Below, piece after piece: positions 54,507 to 63,442 of a DNA stretch of 64,000 nt; positions within the stretch are counted from its first letter, which is position 1; the number at the start of each line of letters is the position of its first letter. Source of the stretch: Chryseobacterium sp. c4a (lineage in GTDB: Bacteria; Bacteroidota; Bacteroidia; Flavobacteriales; Weeksellaceae); NCBI RefSeq assembly GCF_009900745.1, contig NZ_WXVU01000005.1, positions 183,373-247,372 on the forward strand. The letters are read 5' to 3'. A model generated the notes under the pieces. That model saw only the letters and a list, made by a program, of their open reading frames with translations, did no database searches and had not been told where the DNA came from. Position numbers and translations under genes: made by a program.

Positions 54507-56099
54507 ATGAGAAAAACAATTTTCGGTGTACTGTTTTTGTATACCACCATTCCACTGCTAGGGCAGGAACTGCTTTGGCAAAAAGATATTAAATCTTCCA
54601 CGCAGGATTTTCTGAGCCAAGTATCGACGACCATCGACGGGCAATATCTTATTACAGGAAGCTCCATACAGAGCGACAAACTTCAACAGAAAAGCAAGCA
54701 GAACAACGGTTATGATTTCCATCTGGTTAAACTAAACCAGCAGGGAGAAGAAGCCTGGGAAAAGTATTTCTCAGGAAACAATCACGATTATTTATCTGCA
54801 ACTGTAGCCACACAGGAAGGCGGATTTTTATTAGCAGGCACTTCGTATTCAGACAAAGGCTTGGATAAAAAAGACGATGCCAAAGGCGGTTCGGATATAT
54901 GGCTGATAAGGCTTAACGAATACGGAGATGAGCTTTGGCAGAAAACAATTGGAACGGCTGCTGATGAAGAAGCAAGGGCGGTGGTACAAACAACAGACCT
55001 GGGTTTCATCGTTGCAGGAAATGTGCAGAACGCACAAAATAGCTATGGCTCCACAGATATTGTACTTACAAAATTAGATAAAGAAGGTAAAGTCATATCA
55101 GAAGTTTTCATAGGTGGTTGTGGTTTGGATGAAGCTGAAAAGCTCGTCCCTACGATGGACGGCGGAGCACTTTTAGGAATTTATTCCCGTAGTGGGTTAG
55201 GCACTACGAGACAGATACAAAGTGTTCCAAAGCCATCGTCAGCAACTTCTTCTTATGCTAAGAAAACAGAAAATTATGGTGAAGGCGATTACTGGATTGT
55301 GAAGCTGGATAAGAATGGAAAAGTAGAATGGGAAAAGAATTTCGGCGGCAAAGGTGATGATCATTTAAGAACACTTGTGGCTACATCATCAGGCTACATC
55401 ATCGGCGGAGAATCTCGATCGGAAAGGTCGGGGAACAAAACAGTTGGTGTTGAAGAAGGAACGGATATATGGCTTATAGCACTGAATGAACGTGGCGAAG
55501 AGCAATGGCAAAAATCCTACAATTTCAAAAACCGTGATATTCTGATGGGGATGAGTGTGATTCATTCAGCGGATGATAAATCCTCAAAAGGATTTCTATT
55601 AGGGGGCTATACCCAGGCAGAAGGAAGAATAGAAAAGGATGATGAGACCTTCTGGATGCTGTACTTGGATGGCAACGGAAATGAACAATGGCGAAAGCAT
55701 ATAGCAGGCGAATCCAGACAGAAAGAAGAAAGACTTTCGGACTTGAAACTCAACAGGGATGGTTCCATCGTTTTAGCGGGAACAAGCGCCAAGGAATTAG
55801 GTAAAGAAAACTGGAAGATTGTCAAACTTGGGGACAAACAAGTAAACGATTTGATTGAAAAATACGATATCAAAATTTATCCGAATCCGGTATCCGATTA
55901 TGCGTATGTAGAAATCGGCTTTGACTTTAAAGAAGCTGATATTATGCTGTATGATATGAGCGGAAGACAGCTTCAGAATTTTAAAACGAAAAACAGAGTG
56001 ACTAAGATGAACACCCAGACTTTGGTACAGGGAGCTTATTTGGTGACCATAAAAACGGATAATAACAAAACAGCGAATGCAAAGCTGATTAAAAAATAA
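54507..56099 (+). CDS. Repeat-rich secreted protein with T9SS type A sorting domain
   Basis: A 530-residue protein. A signal peptide (about 1-19) leads to several imperfect repeats of about 60 residues built on the pattern G.DIWL..LNE.GEE.WQK..GG....E.A...V.T.DGGF...G (for example GGSDIWLIRLNEYGDELWQK and GTDIWLIALNERGEEQWQKS), which looks like a beta-propeller. Residues 455-530 are a T9SS type A sorting tail (IKIYPNPVSDYAYVEI, MLYDMSGRQLQNFK, LVQGAYLVTIK). It starts the RHS unit; the RHS gene follows 12 bases later. It is probably a surface partner of the RHS toxin. Confidence 0.88.
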   Translation: MRKTIFGVLFLYTTIPLLGQELLWQKDIKSSTQDFLSQVSTTIDGQYLITGSSIQSDKLQQKSKQNNGYDFHLVKLNQQGEEAWEKYFSGNNHDYLSATVATQEGGFLLAGTSYSDKGLDKKDDAKGGSDIWLIRLNEYGDELWQKTIGTAADEEARAVVQTTDLGFIVAGNVQNAQNSYGSTDIVLTKLDKEGKVISEVFIGGCGLDEAEKLVPTMDGGALLGIYSRSGLGTTRQIQSVPKPSSATSSYAKKTENYGEGDYWIVKLDKNGKVEWEKNFGGKGDDHLRTLVATSSGYIIGGESRSERSGNKTVGVEEGTDIWLIALNERGEEQWQKSYNFKNRDILMGMSVIHSADDKSSKGFLLGGYTQAEGRIEKDDETFWMLYLDGNGNEQWRKHIAGESRQKEERLSDLKLNRDGSIVLAGTSAKELGKENWKIVKLGDKQVNDLIEKYDIKIYPNPVSDYAYVEIGFDFKEADIMLYDMSGRQLQNFKTKNRVTKMNTQTLVQGAYLVTIKTDNNKTANAKLIKK

Positions 56100-56111
56100 A
56101 AAACACTTATC

Positions 56112-59100
56112 ATGAAAAAGAACATAACCAGTTTGTTTTTTTGCTTATCGCTAAGTACAGCAGTAGCACAAACTACAGGCAATAAAAGGTCTACACTTCC
56201 CAACATTAAACCTCCATCATCGGAGTCTTATAAATTGGGCGCTTTTGGAAATATCCCTGTCAGCTTGTTTACGGGAAATGCCAATGTAGATATTCCGATA
56301 ACAAGTTTTCAAACCAAAAATATCAGTCTTCCCATTAAACTCAATTATTTTTCTAATGGAATCAAAGTAGATGACATGAATGGTTCTGCGGGACTGGGCT
56401 GGAACCTTATTTCAGCAGGAGTGATTACAAGGGTGATCAGGGATCTGCCGGATGAAGACCATTTGACCAATATTTCATTTCCAACGGATGTGGATAGTAT
56501 GGGCGGTACCCGCAGCCCGGCTGCAATGCAGTTTTTTCAGGATGCGTCTAATGACAATGTGGATACGGAGCAGGATTTGTATATGGCCAGCTTTGGCGGT
56601 ATGCAGATTAAATTTGTCTTTGACAAAAGAGGAATGCCGGTTGTTTACTCCCAAAAAGATGTAATTATTGAAGGCAGAAGCGGAGGGCCGTCTTTCACCA
56701 TCACGACAGATGATGGGATGAAATTCTATTTTACCGATAAGGAAAGCACCGCTAACCGTACTTCAGGCAATGGGCATTCACTTATTTCTATTTCTACCAC
56801 AGCTTGGTATCTCACAAAAATAGAAGATGTATCCACCGGAGAAACCGTTTTTATTGAAAACGTTGATGGAGGATATACTACCACTATAAGTCAGTCGCAA
56901 ACATTGTCTTATACCGAGCCCAAATACGGCCCGATGCATTCTAGTTGTGGAAATCCTGCATATATTCTGTACCCTGTAGAAAGTGAGTTGATGAACCACA
57001 ACCAGCACGTTACCGGAAAGCAAATCAAAAGAATATACAGCAACAACCCAGTGTATGGGGATATTGTTTTTGACTATCTACAGTCAGGCAACGGTGAAGA
57101 TTATAAACCGTTGCAAAAAGTGACGAAGAAGGTGAACAATACCCTTGTTAACAATGTAGTACTCAATTATAATCTCACCGGAAACAACAGGCTGTTCCTG
57201 ACTTCGGTTGTAGATAATGTTTTGAATACAACTTATGGGCTTGAATACAACCAGCCAGATAAATTTCCCAAAAGGCTTGCCTTTAGCAGGGATGGCTGGG
57301 GCTATCACAACGGATCAACGGGAAATACAAATTTGGTTCCACGAATTGATAAAGTGGTTTCGTGGAGTTCTTATAATGGCGCATCAACCTATGTAAGCCC
57401 GGACTTCACAGCGATAGGTATCTTAAAAAAGATCGTTTACCCCACCAAAGGATCTACAGAATTTTTCTATGAGAACCATACAAAAGTGCAAAAGAATGTA
57501 GTGATTACTCCGGAGCAGAAGACGGGCGTACAAATTGGTGCAGAAAAAGGAAGTAGCGGCCCGCAAGGTACTGCTCAGGTAACATTTACGCCTGTGAAAG
57601 ATGAGGAAATTACAATTGGTGGGGGAGCATGGTTTAACAGCAATGCCTGTGAAAAAGAGTATGAGGTTGCTGGGAAACATCGTGCCACTACTAATCTTAG
57701 AGATGCAAATGGCAATTTGATTACTTTATACCAAAAAACACCTGGTGGTATGGCTACGGCTGAAACGACTTCGCTTACGCTTCCAGCCCCCTACGCCTAC
57801 TACGCGATGGTTTCCAAAAACCAGCCACTTACCTTATCGCTTAGAACGCTCTTTTTATGCGTACAGTCAGAGGCTGCAGCAACCTATACGAAACAGTTAG
57901 AGGTAAGAGGCGACCGTGAAGTCGCTATTGGCGGACTTAGAATCAGTAAAATTGTGGACTATACAGAAAACGGCGTTGCAACAACAAGAAAATTTGTCTA
58001 TCATGACGTAAATGAACAGACCAGTGAAGCGATTGTACTAAAAATGCCCGAGTTTGAAGAATCGGTTAAATTTACAAGAACCTGCTATAAGAAGCCTCCT
58101 GCCGGATCAACAGGCGAACCTGTCCCTATTGGTGTAGAACGCTTTCCTTATTACACGGTTACTTCCACCAACATCAATCAGTTGTATGCTACGCACCCGA
58201 ATGTATTTTACAAAACCGTACAGGAAATTGTAGAGGGAAAATCTACCATTATTCACAATTATTCTACAGATGTTGATGATTATGGAAAAGTATTGTACGG
58301 TGAAAATATCCGGAATTCAACATGGACAAACTTTGGTTGGAATAATGGACGTGAAATCTCCACAAAATATCTGGATGCAAACAATAAACTGGTACGTACA
58401 GCCGAAATGAATTATGAAGAAGACCAGAGTAGAAAATACCAGGTAGACGGGTTTTCTATCCGAAAAAATTACGACAACCCACTGGCTAAGAATGTCACTT
58501 ACACCTGCACTGCCGAAGACGTTACTAGAACCTTTTCAGCTACCATGTGTACAACCAATCATTCCCATTATTATATTACTACCGATGGCTATAAGAATTG
58601 TTATGCGATTGGCGCCAATAATGTAACAACAGTCTATAAAGATATTTGCTTTGGGCAACAGCCCGGCACTGTATTGACATTTGCAGATCAGTTAGACAAT
58701 CTTGATATTGTACAATACAAAAACATCTCCCATTTTGAATATCTGAAATCACAGAAAACAACAGACTATGTGGATGGAACTGCCATGAAGACGGAAACGC
58801 AGTATTTTTACGATAATCCGAAGCATACCCAACTGACCAGTCAAAAGACTATTTTTCCTGATTTGTCTTCTACACTAAACAATTACGATTATGCCCATGA
58901 GAAAAACAATCAGTTATTGATTGGCAAAAACATGGTTGGAATCCTTTTGGAAACAAGAGAGCAAGAAACAGTTGAAAATGTTACCAAATTAACTTCCCGA
59001 GAAGAAACAATTTATCCTACAACACTGCCCAATGCAGCAACGGGAAATCTGGTACTTCCCTTATCGGAATATTCATTTGATACACTCAATAGTTCTCAAT

Positions 59101-59543
59101 CCTATAAAGATGTAAGCTATGACAAGTATGATGAAAATGGAAATATTTTGCAGTATACCACCAAAGACGGTACGCCTGTCAGCATTGTTTGGGGTTATAA
59201 AAAGACAAAACCGATTGCTAAGATTGTAGGTGCGTTATATAGCCAGGTAGAACCACTGATTGCAGATATTGTAGCCAAATCGGACGAAGATGCTGTTGAT
59301 CCTACCAAAGAAGCTGCGTTGCTTTCCGCTTTTGAAAGCTTTAATCCTCTTGGCCATATCACTACTTATACTTATGATCCGTTGATTGGTGTTACTACCA
59401 TAACGCCGCCTTCCGGAATTAGGGAACTGTACATTTATGATACTGCCAACCGATTAAAAGAGATTAAGGCCAGAGAGCGGGATAATGCCGGCAATTACGT
59501 TTTTAAAACACTCAAAGAATTTAAGTACAACTACAAACAGTAA
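56112..59543 (+). CDS. RHS/SpvB-like secreted protein, first RHS gene
   Basis: A 1143-residue protein with a signal peptide (about 1-19, ending AVAQ). The N-terminal half has the SpvB-like start seen in Bacteroidota RHS systems (YKLGAFGNIPVSLFTGNANVDIPI, NGIKVDDMNGSAGLGWNLI). The C-terminal end has RHS/YD repeats (TTYTYDPLIGVTTITPPSGIRELYIYDTANRLKEIKA). It has no toxin tail and no T9SS tail. It ends seven bases before the next RHS gene, so it may assemble with that protein as a two-part cage. The codon use is richer in G+C than in the flanking core genes. Confidence 0.9.
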   Translation: MKKNITSLFFCLSLSTAVAQTTGNKRSTLPNIKPPSSESYKLGAFGNIPVSLFTGNANVDIPITSFQTKNISLPIKLNYFSNGIKVDDMNGSAGLGWNLISAGVITRVIRDLPDEDHLTNISFPTDVDSMGGTRSPAAMQFFQDASNDNVDTEQDLYMASFGGMQIKFVFDKRGMPVVYSQKDVIIEGRSGGPSFTITTDDGMKFYFTDKESTANRTSGNGHSLISISTTAWYLTKIEDVSTGETVFIENVDGGYTTTISQSQTLSYTEPKYGPMHSSCGNPAYILYPVESELMNHNQHVTGKQIKRIYSNNPVYGDIVFDYLQSGNGEDYKPLQKVTKKVNNTLVNNVVLNYNLTGNNRLFLTSVVDNVLNTTYGLEYNQPDKFPKRLAFSRDGWGYHNGSTGNTNLVPRIDKVVSWSSYNGASTYVSPDFTAIGILKKIVYPTKGSTEFFYENHTKVQKNVVITPEQKTGVQIGAEKGSSGPQGTAQVTFTPVKDEEITIGGGAWFNSNACEKEYEVAGKHRATTNLRDANGNLITLYQKTPGGMATAETTSLTLPAPYAYYAMVSKNQPLTLSLRTLFLCVQSEAAATYTKQLEVRGDREVAIGGLRISKIVDYTENGVATTRKFVYHDVNEQTSEAIVLKMPEFEESVKFTRTCYKKPPAGSTGEPVPIGVERFPYYTVTSTNINQLYATHPNVFYKTVQEIVEGKSTIIHNYSTDVDDYGKVLYGENIRNSTWTNFGWNNGREISTKYLDANNKLVRTAEMNYEEDQSRKYQVDGFSIRKNYDNPLAKNVTYTCTAEDVTRTFSATMCTTNHSHYYITTDGYKNCYAIGANNVTTVYKDICFGQQPGTVLTFADQLDNLDIVQYKNISHFEYLKSQKTTDYVDGTAMKTETQYFYDNPKHTQLTSQKTIFPDLSSTLNNYDYAHEKNNQLLIGKNMVGILLETREQETVENVTKLTSREETIYPTTLPNAATGNLVLPLSEYSFDTLNSSQSYKDVSYDKYDENGNILQYTTKDGTPVSIVWGYKKTKPIAKIVGALYSQVEPLIADIVAKSDEDAVDPTKEAALLSAFESFNPLGHITTYTYDPLIGVTTITPPSGIRELYIYDTANRLKEIKARERDNAGNYVFKTLKEFKYNYKQ

Positions 59544-59550
59544 ACACATC

Positions 59551-62500
59551 ATGAAAAAGATAAAACTATTAGGTCTGCTGTTTGCAGTTACATCGACCTA
59601 TGCACAAAGCACATCCGAAAACTTTATACAATCCAAGACCTGCCTGAATGACGACTGTACTAAGAAAACTGAAACCGTAACCTATTTTGATGGCTTAGGA
59701 AGGCCCAAACAGGTGGTAGGGGTAAAAGCCACTACTACTGGAAAAGATCTCGTAACACCGGTTACCTACGACGATTTTGGCAGGCAAACAAAAGACATCC
59801 TTCCGGTGCCTGCCAATTCACTGAATGCTGCCATACATACCGGTATACTCAATGAAGATGCAGCTAATGCTTACTACGGCACTGCTTATGCGTATGCTGA
59901 AAAGGAGATTGAAAATTCACCCTTGGACAGAGTATTGCAGCAAGCCCAGCCGGGAGATGAATGGAGAATGTACGCGGGGCACACAACTCAATTTAAGTAT
60001 CAGGTAAACGCAGCAGGTGAGGTAAAGAAGTTTCTGACAAATACTACAACGAATACAGTAGGAGCAATCAGCAATACCGTATCATCAACGCCTACAGTAG
60101 GCATTTTTGCTCCCGGCGTTTTGTATAAAAACACCGTGATTGATGAGGATGGCACACCGGTAATTCAATATACTAATGGCCGTGGGCAGTTGTTGCTGAT
60201 AAGACGTACGGATGGCTCGCAGAATGTTGATACGTATTATGTTTATAATGAGTATGGACAGCAGGTATTTATTATTCCACCAAAAGCTGTACAGCAGATA
60301 GAACAAAATAATAATACCGTAAGCCAGCATATTTTGGAAACGCTTTGCTATCAGTACCGTTACGATGGAAAAGGGCGGCAGGTAGAAAAGAAATTGCCGG
60401 GAAGAGGCAACTGGGAATCTGTGGTGTATGATGGGGCCGACCGCCCTATACTTACCCAAGATGTAAACCTGCAAAAACAAGGAAAATGGTTAATCTCCAA
60501 ATACGATCGTTTAGGCCGTGTTGTATATACCGGAATGATTCCCGGAGGAAGCAGGACAGAAATGCAGAGCCAGATAGGGGATCAGGTTATCAATGAGGAA
60601 ACTGTAGTAGGCGGGTTTAACGCAGATGAGCTGCTGGTATACTATACCAATCGTTTTTTTCAGAATATAAGCCCGGTTTTAACGGTCAACTATTACGATT
60701 CTTATCCCAGAGATCAGAAAGAACCGACTCCTACAAAGATTCTTGATCAGTTTGTGATTAGTTCCTCAAAGTACGCGAATGGAGGAATAAACACATTAAG
60801 TATTCCGACGGCCACTTACGTGAAAAACATAGAAGATAATGGCTGGACGAAAAATTATTTTTATTATGATACTAAAGGCAGGAAAATAGGTGAAAGAAGT
60901 TGGAACCCTTTAGGCGGCTATACTAAAAAAGAATTTAAACTTGATTTTTCGGGAAAACCGCAAGAGAGCTATACGTATCACCTCAGAAATCAGGGGAGTA
61001 CATTGGTGACGATTAAAGAAAGATTCTTTTATGATAACCAAAATCGCCTTTTAAAACATTATCATCAGGTAGATACACAACCTGAAGAACTGCTTGCAGA
61101 AAATACCTATAACGATATTGGTCAGTTGATCAATAAGAAAACAGGGAATACTACAGGTTCTCCATTACAGTCTATAGATTATGAATACAATATCAGAGGA
61201 TGGCTTCGCAAAGTAAATAACCCTACCAGTGGTAATTTGTTTGCCTTTGAATTGAAATATGAAAAACCGGAAGATGCCGCCTCTGCGCCTGCAAGATATA
61301 ATGGTAATATTTCAGAATTTGACTGGTGGTCAGCGGGAGAAAACCGCTTGAAGAGATATGCTTATAAATACGATAAATTAGACAGACTGAAAGACGCTTC
61401 CTATCGGGAGCCTTATGCTACAACTCCGGCCAATGACGGCTACAACGAACACATTGCGTATGATCTGAACGGAAATATCCAGACACTCCGCAGGTTTCAG
61501 AAATATAACAATATACCGCTGTTGATAGATGAACTGGAATATAATTTATATGAAGGAAACAGACTGAAGCGAGTATTGGATGTAAGCAATAACAATTTAG
61601 GATATCCGGCTGGCGGAAATCTCATAGACTATGATGAAAACGGAAATATGACCAGCCATCTGGATAAAGGCATAGCGGAGATTAAATACAATTATCTGAA
61701 CTTACCGACAGAGGTAAACTATACCGATTCCGATAGTAACGTAAAGTTTATCTATAGAGCAGATGGCAGCAAACTAAAAAAGGTATTCAGTTACCGTCAT
61801 CCTCGAAGTGGTTCTATTCTTTCTGAAATCACCGAATACCTGGATGGCTTTCAGTATTTGGAAGGTAGTGGTTTAAATAATCTCCGGTTTTTTCCTACTG
61901 CAGAAGGGTATTATGATTTCGAAAAAAAAAGGTATATTTATAACTACGAAGATCACCTTGGAAATATAAGGTTAGCTTACTATCGTGATGCTAACAATCA
62001 GGCTGTTATAGATAGGGAAGTAGGGTATTATCCTTTTGGATTAGAATATGCTGCACCGCAACTTACACAGAATCCTAATTATACTTATGGTTTCCAAGGG
62101 CAGGAAAAGCAGAAGGAAACAGGTTGGAGTTCTTTTAAATGGCGAAACAGTATCCCCGAGCTGGGTAGGTTTTTCAATGTAGATCCTTTAAGTGAAAAAT
62201 ATGCTTACCAGTCGCATTATAATTTCTCAGAAAATAGAGTTGTTCAACATGTTGAACTAGAAGGGTTAGAAGGCGAAGATTTCCGATTTAGGATGGCCAT
62301 GAAGCAAAATGGAGGAGTCCAAGCTAGAGCAGAAAGAGAGGATCAGGAAGCTCATAGTAAAACATTCATGGCGGTGATTAGAACAGTTTCGCCAGTTGAA
62401 GAAATTTATACATTAGCTACAGGACGAGATTTAGAAGGAAATCAAGCTAGTAGAAAAGATGCTGCTATGCTTTTGGGGTTAAATCTGGTTCCTCAGGTAA

Positions 62501-62910
62501 AAACGGAAGTAAAAGCTGGTAAAATTGTATTACAAGCAGAAGCTAAGGCAGAAGGTAAAGCTGCTTCAAAAGCAACCTCCAAAGCGAAAAATTCTTCAAA
62601 AAAGCCCTATAGTAAAAGTAGACCATCTTACGGTAAAGATCAAGTTGAAACAGTTTGGAAAAATGGACAGCAACCAGATAATAAAGTTTATGATCCGAAC
62701 ACTGGGGAAGAGTTAACATGGGACAAAAGCGTTAAACCAAGGTCGTGGGATATGGGTCACAAACCTGGTGAAGAATATAGAAAATTACATAAAGACTATA
62801 TGGATGGTAAAATTGATAAAGAAGAATTCTTAAAAAGATATAGAGATCCTGGCAATTATCAACCAGAATCAAAATCAGCAAATAGAAGTGGAAAATATGA
62901 GCAACGATAA
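59551..62910 (+). CDS. RHS repeat protein with GH-E nuclease toxin tail
   Basis: A 1119-residue protein; I start at the ATG at 59551 because MKKIKLLGLLFAVTSTYAQ is a signal peptide. Parts: a DUF6443-type N-terminus (SKTCLNDDCTKKTETVTYFD), many YD repeats (TYDDFGRQ, YRYDGKGRQ, YAYKYDKLDRL, LIDYDENGNM), and the RHS core end EDHLGNIRLAYYRD, YYPFG (826-830), ELGRFFNVDPLSEKYAYQSH, NFSENRV, VELEGLEG (901-908). The variable tail 909-1119 has a Lys/Ala-rich linker and a GH-E nuclease (WDMGHKPGEEYRKLHKDYMDG, His1070, Glu1074/1075). It is a contact-type toxin with DNase activity expected. The immunity gene overlaps its 3' end. Confidence 0.92.
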   Translation: MKKIKLLGLLFAVTSTYAQSTSENFIQSKTCLNDDCTKKTETVTYFDGLGRPKQVVGVKATTTGKDLVTPVTYDDFGRQTKDILPVPANSLNAAIHTGILNEDAANAYYGTAYAYAEKEIENSPLDRVLQQAQPGDEWRMYAGHTTQFKYQVNAAGEVKKFLTNTTTNTVGAISNTVSSTPTVGIFAPGVLYKNTVIDEDGTPVIQYTNGRGQLLLIRRTDGSQNVDTYYVYNEYGQQVFIIPPKAVQQIEQNNNTVSQHILETLCYQYRYDGKGRQVEKKLPGRGNWESVVYDGADRPILTQDVNLQKQGKWLISKYDRLGRVVYTGMIPGGSRTEMQSQIGDQVINEETVVGGFNADELLVYYTNRFFQNISPVLTVNYYDSYPRDQKEPTPTKILDQFVISSSKYANGGINTLSIPTATYVKNIEDNGWTKNYFYYDTKGRKIGERSWNPLGGYTKKEFKLDFSGKPQESYTYHLRNQGSTLVTIKERFFYDNQNRLLKHYHQVDTQPEELLAENTYNDIGQLINKKTGNTTGSPLQSIDYEYNIRGWLRKVNNPTSGNLFAFELKYEKPEDAASAPARYNGNISEFDWWSAGENRLKRYAYKYDKLDRLKDASYREPYATTPANDGYNEHIAYDLNGNIQTLRRFQKYNNIPLLIDELEYNLYEGNRLKRVLDVSNNNLGYPAGGNLIDYDENGNMTSHLDKGIAEIKYNYLNLPTEVNYTDSDSNVKFIYRADGSKLKKVFSYRHPRSGSILSEITEYLDGFQYLEGSGLNNLRFFPTAEGYYDFEKKRYIYNYEDHLGNIRLAYYRDANNQAVIDREVGYYPFGLEYAAPQLTQNPNYTYGFQGQEKQKETGWSSFKWRNSIPELGRFFNVDPLSEKYAYQSHYNFSENRVVQHVELEGLEGEDFRFRMAMKQNGGVQARAEREDQEAHSKTFMAVIRTVSPVEEIYTLATGRDLEGNQASRKDAAMLLGLNLVPQVKTEVKAGKIVLQAEAKAEGKAASKATSKAKNSSKKPYSKSRPSYGKDQVETVWKNGQQPDNKVYDPNTGEELTWDKSVKPRSWDMGHKPGEEYRKLHKDYMDGKIDKEEFLKRYRDPGNYQPESKSANRSGKYEQR

Positions 62911-63382
62911 TATTGAAAATGTTTTTCAATTGGTTAGGATTAATCAATTTGAAAGTTTAAGAAAAGAAGTTAATGAGAATAATGTTAATGAATTTATTAA
63001 CGAGTATCATCAAAATCTTCTGCAAGAAGCAATAGCTTACAAAAAGTATGAAATTGCAGCATATCTACTATACTGTGATATTGATGTTAATCATTCTGAT
63101 AAGGATGGGAAAACCCCATTGCACTATGCTACAGCCCATAATGATATTAAATCGACTCAGTTATTATTAAACGAAGACGCAATGGAAATAAATAAAAAAG
63201 ATATTTATGGAAATAACGCGCTTTGGGTAGCTGTTTTTAATGCTCGTGGTAATTATGACATTGTCAAACTATTGAAACAACATGATGCAGATATAAACTC
63301 TAAAAACAAAAATAATAAGTCCCCTTTAGATTTTGCAAAACAAATTGGCGACGAAGAAATGGTAAAAATTCTTGAAGTATAA
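62897..63382 (+). CDS. Ankyrin-repeat protein, likely immunity to the GH-E toxin
   Basis: A 161-residue protein from the ATG at 62897 (164 residues if the GTG at 62888 is used). Four ankyrin repeats are visible, for example LLQEAIAYKKYEIAAYLLYC, GKTPLHYATAHNDIKSTQLLL, GNNALWVAVFNARGNYDIVKLL and NKSPLDFAKQIGDEEMVKIL. It overlaps the toxin gene by 14 bases. Ankyrin proteins are known immunity partners in polymorphic-toxin loci; direct neutralisation is inferred. The DNA here is very AT-rich (about 22% G+C in 62881-63000), unlike the RHS core. Confidence 0.85.
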   Translation: MSNDNIENVFQLVRINQFESLRKEVNENNVNEFINEYHQNLLQEAIAYKKYEIAAYLLYCDIDVNHSDKDGKTPLHYATAHNDIKSTQLLLNEDAMEINKKDIYGNNALWVAVFNARGNYDIVKLLKQHDADINSKNKNNKSPLDFAKQIGDEEMVKILEV

Positions 63383-63420
63383 ATTTTATAAACAACGAGT
63401 AGAGCTTATAATTTTTAATC

Positions 63421-63442
63421 GGCGTATTGCATGCAATACGCC
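63421..63442. repeat. Perfect 22-base palindrome at the cassette boundary
   Basis: GGCGTATTGCA is followed directly by its reverse complement TGCAATACGCC. The start codon of the orphan RHS cassette (63431) lies inside it, and it is 38 bases past the immunity stop. The stem is strong, but only a short T stretch follows, so it is a weak terminator candidate. Confidence 0.85.

Noticed and set aside
59485..59550. Upstream in-frame start for the RHS toxin gene at 59485
   Set aside because: It would put 22 residues before a complete signal peptide and overlap the previous gene; the ATG at 59551 is a better start.
60085..60480. A 131-residue minus-strand frame inside the RHS toxin gene
   Set aside because: It is a shadow of the YD-repeat region and has no motif or start context.
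56112..62910. The two RHS genes as one gene split by a frameshift
   Set aside because: Each has its own signal peptide and start, with a stop and a 7-base gap between them; this is a normal two-gene arrangement.
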